From Mesorhizobium sp. (GTDB lineage: Bacteria; Pseudomonadota; Alphaproteobacteria; Rhizobiales; Rhizobiaceae), in the NCBI GenBank assembly GCA_004020645.1, contig SAQL01000001.1, forward strand, positions 1-64,000: a DNA stretch of 64,000 nucleotides, written 5' to 3'. A model generated the notes under the pieces. That model saw only the letters and a list, made by a program, of their open reading frames with translations. It made no database searches and was not told the DNA's origin. Below, in pieces: positions 15,689 to 23,363 of the stretch. Position numbers and translations under genes: made by a program. Every line of letters starts with the position of its first letter. Within the stretch, counting starts at the first letter, position 1.

Positions 15689-18600
15689 ATGGCTCGACCT
15701 GCAACTGCCGCCGTTCGACTTCTGACCGGCGAACGCGAACCCGTGCGCCTGGCGACCACGGTCAACATTGTCCTCCGTGGACTGCAGACCATCGACGGCA
15801 TGCCGTGCGAGGTTGGCGACCGCGTGCTGGTCAAGGACCAGGCCGACCAGAGACAGAACGGCGTCTATACGGTGAGCGAGGGCGAATGGTTTCGCGCCGC
15901 CGACGCCCGCACCGTCCGCACCTTGCAGAAGGGAACGACGGTTCACACCCAGGTTGGGTCGGTCAATGCCGGGCGGGTGTTTGAATTTAGCGCCGACGAG
16001 CCGGTGGTGGGCAGCGATGCCATCGCCATTGCTCCGTTCGTGCCACCCGACATTGCGGACGTGGTCGAGGACGTCGAATCGCTGCGCGACGAAACGCAGG
16101 TGCTGAAGGATGCCACCGAGGCCAGCGCCGGCCAGGCAGCCGCCAGCGCTGCCAGCTCTGTCGCCAATGCCGGACAAACCGCCGCCGATGTCGTCACCAC
16201 CACGGCCAATCTGGCCAGTGTCCAGGCGGCACGCGACGCGTCACTGTATGGCAAGGGCATTTTCCCGACAGCGACGGCGGCGATCGGTTTTGGTGTCGTC
16301 GGCAGCGGTGCGATCACGGCGGGCGCCGGTGGCACCAACGGCACCTTCGATTTGGCGTTTACCGGCGGCGCTGGTTCTGGTGCTGCCGGGCGCTTCGTTG
16401 TGGCTGGCGGCGCGCTGACGCAGATCCTGATCACGGCGCCCGGCTCCTACACGGCGGCGCCGAACTTCAGCTTCACGGCATCGGCGGGATTGGCTGGCGC
16501 AAGTGCGGCGGCGGTCCTCGCCCGGAATGTAGAGGTTGGTGAGTATTTCTGGACCGAAGTCAGCTCCGGACTCATGGGAATGTACACCGTGGCGGCCGGG
16601 CCGGTCGCGGTCGACACGGGTGTTCGTGCATCGGCGGCCGAAGTCATCGCCTTGATCGGGTCGCGGACAGTTGGGCCAGTACTGATCACCGGCTCGGTCG
16701 GCGGCACGGCTATCAGTAATGACAGCGTCTATTATTGGCCAAGCTCTTTGTCCGCTGTCGATGAGTATCTATCGGGCCTTGAACTTGGCTTCGGTGCAGT
16801 TGCGGGAACCATCCATATCGTCATTGCTCACGTCGACGGTGACGGCACGCTGAGCCTCGTCTCAGAGCAAACCATTCCTGTCGTTGCTGGGCCTTCTTCC
16901 GTCAATCCGGGCCTTTCGATCCTAAAGCCGGCCGGCAGCGTCATAGGTCTTAAGCGGACAGGCGTTGGCACCTGGTACTACACTGCCGGCGCGATCCCGA
17001 ATGGCGAAAGCGAATGGTTCACGGCGGTGGCTCCCACGTCGCACACCGCCAAGACCATCAGTACCAACAACGGCCCGCAATGGAAAGCGACGTTCACGGG
17101 TGAAATCGGCACCAAGGCGCGCGCAGCCTACGCGACGGCAAACGAACTGATCGATATCGTCGGGACGGAACTGGAAGCGGGCTGGCCGTCGCTGGTCAGC
17201 ACGGGAACCGACACACCGGCGAACTACAGCATCGTTATGCAAACGCCGGTTCCCACCGACGGTTTCATCACGCAGGTCGATGTCGGGGCGGACGGCGCGG
17301 GTGTGGCGCTGGTCTATGTTGTCGAAGTCTTGGCAGGTCCTACCGTCAATGTGATCAGCACTACGCCCGTCACGCTATCCAATGGTGTAGTCCGCATCCC
17401 TCTCTCGATCCCGATTGAAGCCGGGCAATTTCCGGCGATCAGCGGCGGCGGCTACAAATTTCAGAACAGCGTCAATCCGCAGGGCATTCCCGCATGGATC
17501 AAGGCCGGCGCGCTGTCGAACGGCGCGACCGTCGCGAATTCTGCCCAGCACCGCTATGAAATTCGCTTCACGATCAAGACCGGTCTCGTCGCGGATGCGG
17601 CGCGCGCATTGAGTGGCGGCGCGCCGAACACAGGAATGAACCTGCTGGCGGACGCCGATCCTAACGGCGTCGTTGACGCGACTGCGATTTTCGCTTCGGC
17701 TGCGGCCGCTCACCCGAATCCTTATGTGCCGCCCGGCAGCTTCGCATTGACGGCTATGCCTAAGTCGGGTGACGGTTTTTGGGGGCCTGGAAAGCCGTTC
17801 GTCGGCGGCCGAAGGTTCTTCGTTCCGGCTCGCCCGTCGCTGTTCAATCTCTATGACGGCTTCCGCGCCAAGATGGCGGAGCATATCGCCAACAACGATG
17901 TGCTTTGTCTGATCGCCGACAGCATCGGTCATTGGGCGCTGGCCAGCAATGGACCGGAGCACTGGTTCAACCTAGTTACGGCTTTCGCCAATATCGGGAT
18001 TGCCGCCGATGAACCGGGCATGACGGCGCTGCGGCCCAGTTCCACCTACACGCCCGCATTTTATGGTGTCACAACTAGCGGGACCGTGTCGACGGGATCG
18101 CGAGGGCCGCTCGGTGAAAGCATCATCTTGGCTGATGGCGCGGCTTTGGCTTTCACTGGCGCATATGAACAGGTCGACGTTCACTACACCCAGGGCGCCG
18201 GCCAAGGGTCGCTCGCCTTCGCCTTCAACGGCGGCGCGGCCTACAAGACCGTCAATGCTGCCGGCGCACTGGCGCTCGATCAGTATTCCGGCCCGTCCCT
18301 GACAGGGCAGGCTGCGAGCGGGAATTTTACGCTCACGGCTGGAGGCGGGCCTGTCGAGATCACCGGGCTTATCCGTCTTGGTGTTAAGATAGCCGGATCG
18401 CGTCCCCGACTGCGCTCACTGCGCGCGTCGCATGGGAGCTATACCTTCGCGTCGTTTAATACGGCGCGCCTTACCTCGGCAATCGTCCAAGCGGGCTATG
18501 CTGGGGGCAAGATCGTGCCGATACTCGCGCTTGGCATCAACGACAGTTTTGGTACCGCGCCGGCTACGATTTCAACTAACATCTCTGCGGTGCTTAATAC

Positions 18601-18871
18601 CCTGGAGGCAGCTGCCGCACCTCGCATCTTTGCCATGCTGCCGACGCGCCCGTCTCCGGCCTGGGATGGTAGCTACACTGGCGGGCGAACTTACGACGCG
18701 GCGCTTGGCGCTATCCGCCAGACATACCGGTCACGAAACGTGCTGACGATCCCGATTGATGGTTTCGACTATATCAACGCTGGAGCCTATCAAGAGGGCC
18801 TTCACTTCAACGATGTCGGCCATGACAGCAATGCCTTGCGCTTCATCGAATATGTCGCGGAGAGAGGATAG
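15689..18871 (+). CDS. Phage tail fibre / receptor-binding protein with C-terminal SGNH hydrolase domain
   Basis: 1060 residues. The N-terminal ~100 residues ('ATTVNIVLRGLQTIDGMP', 'VLVKDQADQRQNGVYTV') form the virion-anchoring domain found at the start of many fibres. A short coiled coil ('DVVEDVESLRDETQVLKDATEA') and a Gly/Ala/Thr-rich beta shaft follow. From about residue 730 the sequence has SGNH/GDSL-esterase features: 'LCLIADSIGHWA' (nucleophile Ser block), 'LALGINDSFG' (Asn block) and near the end 'GLHFNDVGHDSNA' (catalytic Asp/His block). Such domains deacetylate or trim capsular or O-antigen sugars to reach the cell surface. The gene is intact, unlike several head genes, and is followed on the other strand by an acetyltransferase that could act on the same sugar. 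Confidence 0.8.
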   Translation: MARPATAAVRLLTGEREPVRLATTVNIVLRGLQTIDGMPCEVGDRVLVKDQADQRQNGVYTVSEGEWFRAADARTVRTLQKGTTVHTQVGSVNAGRVFEFSADEPVVGSDAIAIAPFVPPDIADVVEDVESLRDETQVLKDATEASAGQAAASAASSVANAGQTAADVVTTTANLASVQAARDASLYGKGIFPTATAAIGFGVVGSGAITAGAGGTNGTFDLAFTGGAGSGAAGRFVVAGGALTQILITAPGSYTAAPNFSFTASAGLAGASAAAVLARNVEVGEYFWTEVSSGLMGMYTVAAGPVAVDTGVRASAAEVIALIGSRTVGPVLITGSVGGTAISNDSVYYWPSSLSAVDEYLSGLELGFGAVAGTIHIVIAHVDGDGTLSLVSEQTIPVVAGPSSVNPGLSILKPAGSVIGLKRTGVGTWYYTAGAIPNGESEWFTAVAPTSHTAKTISTNNGPQWKATFTGEIGTKARAAYATANELIDIVGTELEAGWPSLVSTGTDTPANYSIVMQTPVPTDGFITQVDVGADGAGVALVYVVEVLAGPTVNVISTTPVTLSNGVVRIPLSIPIEAGQFPAISGGGYKFQNSVNPQGIPAWIKAGALSNGATVANSAQHRYEIRFTIKTGLVADAARALSGGAPNTGMNLLADADPNGVVDATAIFASAAAAHPNPYVPPGSFALTAMPKSGDGFWGPGKPFVGGRRFFVPARPSLFNLYDGFRAKMAEHIANNDVLCLIADSIGHWALASNGPEHWFNLVTAFANIGIAADEPGMTALRPSSTYTPAFYGVTTSGTVSTGSRGPLGESIILADGAALAFTGAYEQVDVHYTQGAGQGSLAFAFNGGAAYKTVNAAGALALDQYSGPSLTGQAASGNFTLTAGGGPVEITGLIRLGVKIAGSRPRLRSLRASHGSYTFASFNTARLTSAIVQAGYAGGKIVPILALGINDSFGTAPATISTNISAVLNTLEAAAAPRIFAMLPTRPSPAWDGSYTGGRTYDAALGAIRQTYRSRNVLTIPIDGFDYINAGAYQEGLHFNDVGHDSNALRFIEYVAERG

Positions 18872-19015
18872 GCAAATGCCATAGGCAAATTCAGCATAAG
18901 CAGCACCTGCTGGTCAAAGAATGGCTAAAATACAAGCTGCGAATTGAATTTCTCAAGTTCTCACCTAACGCCGCAATGTGCAGCATGGCCTATATGGCTG
19001 GAGCTCTTTGCAGTT

Positions 19016-19570
19016 CTAAGCAGTCAGATATTCTTCTGAAATATCGCGTATCTTTGCAGCCGGTATGCCGGCAACGATGGTGAAGGGCGCGACGTCCTTC
19101 GTAACCACCGACGCGGCACCGACAACTGCGCCCTTGCCGATCGTGACGCCTTTCAGGATTGTCACGCCGAAGCCGATCCAGACATTGTCCTCAATCGTGA
19201 CCGGCGCAATACCGACACCCGCCCAGTTCTTTTTTCCCTGATGCCAGTTCGCGACGTCGTTGGCTCGCTGCTTCCAATCCAGAGAATGCGAATTGTGATC
19301 AACGATCGTCGTGCCCCAGGAAATAACGACGTCATCGCCGAGCGTGATATGTTCTGCGGCGACCAAGTGGCTCTTGCCGATGTAGCAGCGCCGGCCGATC
19401 GTGATTTGCGCTTCGGGCCTGTCAAATGAGAAATAGCAGTTGATGATCCCGTCCTCGCCGATCGCGTGGCGACCGCGGCGGGCTGTGCGGACACTTTGAA
19501 TATTCATCTTCGTGCCGGCGCCGACATTGACGCCCGCTAGGCGTTGCAGAAAGGGCGGCACAAAAGGCAT
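19016..19570 (-). CDS. Hexapeptide-repeat acyltransferase (left-handed beta-helix)
   Basis: About 184 residues from 'MPFVPPFLQRLAGVNVGAG'. Repeated hexapeptides form the helix: 'IGEDGIINCYF', 'ITIGRRCYIGKSH', 'ITLGDDVVISWG', 'VTIEDNVWIGFGVTILKGVTIGKGAVVGA' (split here) and a closing 'ASVVTKDVAPFTIVAGIPAAKIR', the classic end of O-acetyltransferases of the LbH/Xat type. 'DHNSHS' supplies the catalytic His. Likely donor acetyl-CoA; the acceptor is probably a sugar in surface polysaccharide. The start at 19570 is chosen because the gene just upstream ends at 19572, giving tight spacing. Its position beside the tail-fibre gene fits serotype conversion, an inference. Confidence 0.8.
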   Translation of the reverse strand: MPFVPPFLQRLAGVNVGAGTKMNIQSVRTARRGRHAIGEDGIINCYFSFDRPEAQITIGRRCYIGKSHLVAAEHITLGDDVVISWGTTIVDHNSHSLDWKQRANDVANWHQGKKNWAGVGIAPVTIEDNVWIGFGVTILKGVTIGKGAVVGAASVVTKDVAPFTIVAGIPAAKIRDISEEYLTA

Positions 19571-19571
19571 G

Positions 19572-19796
19572 TCAGTGTCTTCCGTATTGCGTCTGTTGCT
19601 GTCTCTCGGCGATAACCAGCGATCCATGGCAGAGCATGAGGCGCCGTTGTGGCATTTGCGCACAAAGCTCCTTCAATGCTGCCCGCGCGTCGTGCTCGTC
19701 GTAGGTTTCCATCATTAGCGCAGGGATGCGCCGACCATCGATCGCTTGGACCGAAAAGCGCTTGGGGGTTTGTGCCACCAGCAGGTCAGTTCGCAT
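19572..19796 (-). CDS. Small hypothetical protein upstream of the acyltransferase
   Basis: 74 residues, 'MRTDLLVAQTPKRFSVQAIDG' onward, with a mixed alpha/beta look ('MMETYDEHDARAALKELCAQMP'). Its stop is one base from the acyltransferase start, so the two are probably co-translated. No family recognised. Confidence 0.4.
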   Translation of the reverse strand: MRTDLLVAQTPKRFSVQAIDGRRIPALMMETYDEHDARAALKELCAQMPQRRLMLCHGSLVIAERQQQTQYGRH

Positions 19797-20100
19797 CGTC
19801 AGGGGGCGGATCCGTTAGGCCGCCACCATTTGCGGCAAGCATCTCCGCTTTGCAAGCGTGATCGTGAGGTGTTCGCGCTCTAATTCGTTTGGCTCGACAG
19901 GGTCTTTGTCAAGGAGGCTGCGCAGGCTATCGCAGGTAGACCTGGGAGCGGCTCCGTCTTGTGGTCGATAATTTCGGCGGCGTCTGCCGGGGCATCTGGC
20001 TGCCGGTTGAGCGGTGTATGGATTGAAAAGACTCAGAGCGTCCCTGCGCGTCCAAAAGACACGCCCAACCCCAAGCGGTACGCAGGCGAAATGGCTGTGA
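19797..20100. other. Gap; possible decayed minus-strand gene
   Basis: The minus-strand frame ending at 19815 reads 'LRSLLDKDPVEPNELEREHL' near its end, which looks protein-like, but the upstream part is Arg/Pro-rich and lacks a start with a ribosome site. It may be the remnant of a small gene. Nothing else is seen. Confidence 0.3.
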
Positions 20101-20271
20101 TTAATGACGGCTGTCTTGCGGCTTGTCGCGAGGCTGGCTGTTCGACCACCAGACAAAATACAGCGAACCCAGCTTCATGACCGGCACGCGGCGCTCGCGT
20201 TCGCGCACCCGCAATTCGCGATAGACTTTCACCTTCAGGGTGCCGCCCGGCAATTTGATACGCACTGCCAT
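20101..20271 (-). CDS. Small basic protein, tandem paralogue 1 of 3 (unknown family)
   Basis: 56 residues from ATG 20271: 'MAVRIKLPGGTLKVKVYREL' then 'RVRERERRVPVMKLGSLYFV' and 'WWSNSQPRDKPQ'. A GGGAG ribosome site is 8 bases upstream. The core pattern is I-[KR]-L-P-G-G-T-L-K, a charged Arg/Glu helix, then VPV..(L/I/V)G..YF.WW. It repeats in the next two genes. Small size, high Arg/Lys content and a short beta-turn-helix-beta layout could fit a nucleic-acid-binding protein or an inhibitor; no function can be assigned. Its promoter region closely matches that of paralogue 2. Confidence 0.65.
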   Translation of the reverse strand: MAVRIKLPGGTLKVKVYRELRVRERERRVPVMKLGSLYFVWWSNSQPRDKPQDSRH

Positions 20272-20317
20272 CGGTTCAACTCCCGCCGGCTAGGCAATGA
20301 TGATGTGCAATGCAGCA

Positions 20318-20347
20318 ATTAGAGAACTTCCCCCACGGAAGAGTCAA
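20318..20347 (-). promoter_or_regulatory. Sigma-70 promoter with internal operator dyad, paralogue 1
   Basis: On the minus strand: -35 TTGACT (20342-20347), 18-bp spacer, -10 TCTAAT (20318-20323). The spacer contains a near-palindrome CTTCCGTGGGGGAAG (20327-20341), which would put a bound repressor between the two promoter boxes. The layout matches that upstream of paralogue 2. A further copy of TTGACTCTTCCG lies inverted at 20363-20374. Confidence 0.55.
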
Positions 20348-20416
20348 CCGTCGATGGGTTTTTTGACTCTTCCGGAAGAATTCGATCGCGGACGCCGGAT
20401 GACGATTTTCAGGCCG

Positions 20417-20626
20417 TCAAGGCGTTGCCTTGGATCGGTCGGGATCGTCGCCCGGCTGGCCGTTCAAAGGACGCAACCGGCTCGACCACCAGGTAAAATA
20501 GACCGGACCGATCTTGACGACAGGTATGCGGCGGCTGCGTTCGCGCCCGCGCAATTCCCGATACACCTTCATCTTCAAGGTGCCGCCCGGCAACTTGATA
20601 CGAACCGCTATCAGCCCAATCCCCAT
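20417..20626 (-). CDS. Small basic protein, tandem paralogue 2 of 3 (unknown family)
   Basis: About 69 residues from ATG 20626: 'MGIGLIAVRIKLPGGTLKMK', 'VYRELRGRERSRRIPVVKIG', 'PVYFTWWSSRLRPLNGQPGD'. The core is clearly homologous to the gene at 20101-20271 (shared 'AVRIKLPGGTLK.KVYRELR'). The C-terminal tail is different and acidic/basic mixed. The start lies only about 15 bases after the predicted -10 box, so the mRNA would be nearly leaderless; the homologous 'VRIKLPGG' start could be used instead but lacks a good codon. Confidence 0.6.
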   Translation of the reverse strand: MGIGLIAVRIKLPGGTLKMKVYRELRGRERSRRIPVVKIGPVYFTWWSSRLRPLNGQPGDDPDRSKATP

Positions 20627-20640
20627 TGTGCAGCGCAGCA

Positions 20641-20670
20641 ACTAGAGAGCTTCCGTGGCGGAAGAGTCAA
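20641..20670 (-). promoter_or_regulatory. Sigma-70 promoter with internal operator dyad, paralogue 2
   Basis: On the minus strand: -35 TTGACT (20665-20670), 18-bp spacer, -10 TCTAGT (20641-20646). The spacer holds the dyad CTTCCGCCACGGAAG (20650-20664). Both boxes, spacing and the dyad arms match the promoter of paralogue 1, while the dyad centre differs. Confidence 0.55.
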
Positions 20671-20754
20671 GAACTGATCGATGACCTTTTCGGGACTGTT
20701 TCTGGGGCTATCGTCCGGAACTGTTTCCAGAAGGGTCCGGGCGCAGGCTCGGGA

Positions 20755-20916
20755 TCATCGTTTTGAAGGACGATCCGAAATGCTGCTCGGCCACCAGACG
20801 ATGAAGTAGTCTCCGACCCGCCAGACCGGCACCTCGCGCTTCTGCTCGCGGCGGCGCAGCTCGTCCTTTTTCTTGATCTTCAGTGTCCCGCCCGGAAGCC
20901 TGATCCTGATTGTCAC
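20755..20916 (-). CDS. Small basic protein, tandem paralogue 3 of 3 (unknown family)
   Basis: 53 residues from GTG 20916: 'VTIRIRLPGGTLKIKKKDEL', 'RRREQKREVPVWRVGDYFIV', 'WWPSSISDRPSKR'. Homology with the other two copies begins exactly at this GTG, which has a GGGAGG ribosome site four bases upstream, so it is preferred over in-frame ATGs further up. The promoter with the CTTCCG dyad seen before the other two copies is not found here, so this copy may be regulated differently. Confidence 0.6.
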   Translation of the reverse strand: MTIRIRLPGGTLKIKKKDELRRREQKREVPVWRVGDYFIVWWPSSISDRPSKR

Positions 20917-21032
20917 GCGCCCTCCCGGTGTCCCCCGGGTATGAACGGTTCCTGGGGGCAGTTTCATCCCGGCTATGCGATTTCGGCGCCGGTGGCAATA
21001 CGGATCGAGCTGTTCTCGAATGGTCGACACCG

Positions 21033-21212
21033 TCAGTTGAAGAAATCCGCCATGCCCTGGATGGCCGGGAACGCATAGAGGATCGGCCCGGCGACCAGCC
21101 CGCAATAGAGGCACAGGATTGCTGCCAGCGCCACAAGCAGCGGCTTGTCGCGGCCGACCGCGCACAGTTCGGCCTTCACCGTCCAGCGCGCCGTTCCTTC
21201 ATCTTGCGACAT
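21033..21212 (-). CDS. Small single-pass membrane protein
   Basis: About 59 residues from 'MSQDEGTARWTVKAELC', with one long hydrophobic helix 'PLLVALAAILCLYCGLVAGPILYAF' (split at Tyr) and a short tail. It lies divergently from the lysis genes and upstream of the three small paralogues. No family recognised; a small phage membrane protein is plausible. Confidence 0.4.
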   Translation of the reverse strand: MSQDEGTARWTVKAELCAVGRDKPLLVALAAILCLYCGLVAGPILYAFPAIQGMADFFN

Positions 21213-21301
21213 TGGCCGCTGCCCTCCCGCTCTCCTTGGGCTCATTTCACACAATCGCTTGCAAACATCAACCGGCCCGCGAGGGCGGAAAGGACACGAC
21301 C

Positions 21302-22111
21302 ATGGACACCACGTTCAAGGGCGCCGCCAGGCGCCTGGACGACCTCGATCTGCCAAAACTTGGCGCCAGGATCGGCGTCGGCGAGGACGAGATCCACGCC
21401 TTCCTCGATGTCGAAACCAGCGGGCATGGCTTCGACGCGCAGGGCCGGCCGGTCATCCTGTTCGAGCCGCATGTGTTTTTCCGCAACCTGTCGGGGGCGA
21501 AGCGGGCGCAAGCTGTCGCGGCCGGCCTTGCCTATGCCAAATGGGGCGAAAAGCCTTATCCCCGGGACAGCTACCCGCGCCTGAAAGCCGCCTGCGCCAT
21601 CGACGAGACGGCGGCGCTCAGATCGGCCTCGTGGGGCCTCGGACAGGTGCTCGGCGAGAATTTCAAGGCGGCCGGCTTCCTCACGGTGCAGGCCATGGTC
21701 GAAGCCATGATGGAGGACGAGGCGCTGCAACTGGCGGCGGCGGTCAATTTCATCGCCGCCAGCCGGCTCGACGGCAAATTGCGCACCCATGATTGGGCCG
21801 GCTTTGCCAAGGGTTACAACGGCGCATCCTTTGGGAAGAACGCCTACGATATCAGGCTTGCCGAGGCGTTCCGCAAATGGTCCGGGATCAAGGACACGCC
21901 GGCCGCTGCCCGAGCGCAGCCTCCAGCGCCTGTTCCGATCCCGCAGGCTCCGCAACCGGACATTCTTGCGCCTTCAGGGCCAAAGCACGAGCCGGGCGAG
22001 GCTGGCGTCCGGCCCGGACCGTTGCCGGGACCGTTGCCCGGATTCTGGGCCGCAGTCCTGGCCCCCTTGGTCGCCGCAATCCTCTCCTTGTTTCGAAAGG
22101 TAAAGCCATGA
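21302..22111 (+). CDS. Phage endolysin, N-acetylmuramidase family, with C-terminal membrane segment
   Basis: 269 residues. Residues ~30-190 match the phage N-acetylmuramidase domain (DUF3380 type): 'HAFLDVETSGHGFDAQGRPVILFEPHVF' (split), where the Glu of 'VETSG' is the expected catalytic acid, then 'SWGLGQVLGENFKAAGF', 'AVNFIAASRLDGKL' and 'FAKGYNGASFGKNAYD'. A Pro-rich linker follows and the C-terminus is one hydrophobic helix ('FWAAVLAPLVAAILSLF'), suggesting membrane tethering. Start ATG 21302 follows an AAGGACACGACC leader. The product cleaves peptidoglycan at lysis. Its stop overlaps the next gene by ATGA. Confidence 0.85.
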   Translation: MDTTFKGAARRLDDLDLPKLGARIGVGEDEIHAFLDVETSGHGFDAQGRPVILFEPHVFFRNLSGAKRAQAVAAGLAYAKWGEKPYPRDSYPRLKAACAIDETAALRSASWGLGQVLGENFKAAGFLTVQAMVEAMMEDEALQLAAAVNFIAASRLDGKLRTHDWAGFAKGYNGASFGKNAYDIRLAEAFRKWSGIKDTPAAARAQPPAPVPIPQAPQPDILAPSGPKHEPGEAGVRPGPLPGPLPGFWAAVLAPLVAAILSLFRKVKP

Positions 22112-22326
22112 CGTGGTTCAATACCAATGCCGCGCACAATCTGATCAATGTGCTGATCCTGCTGCTCACCGGCCTGGTCGGCTTCGACTGGACGCTGTTC
22201 GGCATCGACGCTGCCCTGGCGCTCAAGATCACCGGGGTGCTGACCCTGCTCAAGATCCTGATCAATGTCGTGCGCGACGGCGTTGCCGGCCTCGTCAGAA
22301 GACAGCCTGCCGTGGAGGGCATTTGA
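22108..22326 (+). CDS. Holin-like small membrane protein
   Basis: 72 residues with two hydrophobic helices ('NLINVLILLLTGLVGF' and 'ALALKITGVLTLLKILINVV') and a basic C-terminal tail 'RDGVAGLVRRQP'. It starts inside the endolysin stop (ATGA). Size, topology and position in a lysis operon fit a class II holin or an accessory membrane protein; sequence alone cannot decide. Confidence 0.6.
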   Translation: MTWFNTNAAHNLINVLILLLTGLVGFDWTLFGIDAALALKITGVLTLLKILINVVRDGVAGLVRRQPAVEGI

Positions 22327-22327
22327 G

Positions 22328-22594
22328 ATGTGGGTGCTTTCCCTGCTGAGCGCGCTCGCCGGCAATACGACGATCATGGCGATCCTTGCCGCGCTGGCCG
22401 GCGGCATCGGCCTGTTTGTCGCCGGCGGCATCCGCTGGGCCAACAAGGATACGGCCAGGCGGGCGGCGGAAAAACTCGCCGCCGTCGAGGATCGCCTCGA
22501 AATGGACCGCGAGGCGAGCGATGCCGAACGCGCGGCGCGCGACCTGCCGGACGAAGCCGCTCGGCGGGAGGCGATGCGATGGGCAAGGCACTGA
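22328..22594 (+). CDS. Rz-like inner-membrane spanin subunit (probable)
   Basis: 88 residues with two closely spaced N-terminal hydrophobic segments ('WVLSLLSALAGN' and 'MAILAALAGGIGLFVAGGI'), then a long charged helix of coiled-coil character ('AAEKLAAVEDRLEMDREASDAE') to the end. This matches the layout of i-spanins, which span the periplasm as a coiled coil. Its C-terminus overlaps the next gene, a short lipoprotein, by 16 bases, which is the typical Rz/Rz1 arrangement. Confidence 0.6.
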   Translation: MWVLSLLSALAGNTTIMAILAALAGGIGLFVAGGIRWANKDTARRAAEKLAAVEDRLEMDREASDAERAARDLPDEAARREAMRWARH

Positions 22595-22821
22595 TGATCG
22601 GTCTGCTGCTCGAGGGCCTGCTGTTTGAGGGCCTGCTGTTTGGGGGCCTGTCGCTCGCCGGATGCACAACGCCGGTTTCGCCGGCGCGCCAGGTCTGGTG
22701 CGACCTCAACCAGGCGCGCCATCCCTCCGTCGTCGTCGTCGCCGCCATGACGCGGCCCGAGCTCGACGAGGTGAACGCCTACAACGCGAAGGGCGCCAGA
22801 TGGTGCGGGTGGAAGCCATGA
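22579..22821 (+). CDS. Rz1-like outer-membrane spanin lipoprotein (probable)
   Basis: 80 residues with a signal peptide ending in lipobox 'LAGC' (about residue 29) and a short periplasmic part with Cys ('PVSPARQVWCDLNQARHPS', then 'NAYNAKGARWCGW'). The signal peptide contains a repeated unit, 'LLLEGLLFEGLLFGGL', made by a DNA direct repeat around 22611-22650. Overlap with the i-spanin-like gene and the short lipoprotein design support an o-spanin role, fusing inner and outer membranes at lysis. Confidence 0.6.
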   Translation: MGKALMIGLLLEGLLFEGLLFGGLSLAGCTTPVSPARQVWCDLNQARHPSVVVVAAMTRPELDEVNAYNAKGARWCGWKP

Positions 22822-23141
22822 TACAGGAGTTTCTCGATGCGCTCGGCATCAAGGCGCCGGTGGTGGTCGCCGGCCTTTCCGGCGGCATTTTGCGCGCCTT
22901 GTCGCGCCACCGCTACAAGGTCCGCGAGATGGTGGCCTCGCCGATCTGCGGCGCGCTGGCGGCGGCCTACCTGACATTGCCAGTGGTGCATTATATCCGC
23001 GCCGGCCTGCCTTTGCCGTCGCCCGACGACGACACCATGACGCTGGCCGCGGCGTTCCTCATCGGCGTCTCGGCGATGTGGATCTCGGATATCGTCTTCG
23101 AGGTGGTGGTGAGGCGGTTCAAGCCGGAGAAGGAGGAATGA
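22818..23141 (+). CDS. Membrane protein of the lysis cassette
   Basis: 107 residues starting within the ATGA overlap of the spanin gene. There are about three hydrophobic helices ('APVVVAGLSGGILRAL', 'SPICGALAAAYLTLPVVHYI', 'TLAAAFLIGVSAMWISDIVFEVVV') and a charged tail 'RRFKPEKEE'. This is a phage holin-like membrane protein in shape and context. It is the last gene of the lysis operon and probably marks the right end of recognisable phage genes. Confidence 0.55.
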   Translation: MIQEFLDALGIKAPVVVAGLSGGILRALSRHRYKVREMVASPICGALAAAYLTLPVVHYIRAGLPLPSPDDDTMTLAAAFLIGVSAMWISDIVFEVVVRRFKPEKEE

Positions 23142-23363
23142 GATCGCGCCTGTCTTAAAGCGCGTCGCGTTTGACCGGCCATGTCGTTATCGCAAAACCG
23201 CTGCACACCCTCGGGTCAAGCCCCGGGTCAAGACCGAGGGCAAGCTTTTGCGCGACATGCATTATTGCGCTGCAGCGACAGCCTCTTGCGGGAGACCCGG
23301 GTGAAGGTTGCGGAACCACGGGCGGAGATGCGCGTTAGGCACGACCTTTTGAGAGGATGCACC

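Noticed and set aside
20363..20391. Plus-strand promoter starting at TTGACTCTTCCGGAAG
   Set aside because: No -10-like sequence occurs at 16-19 bases; it more likely serves as an operator or hairpin arm.
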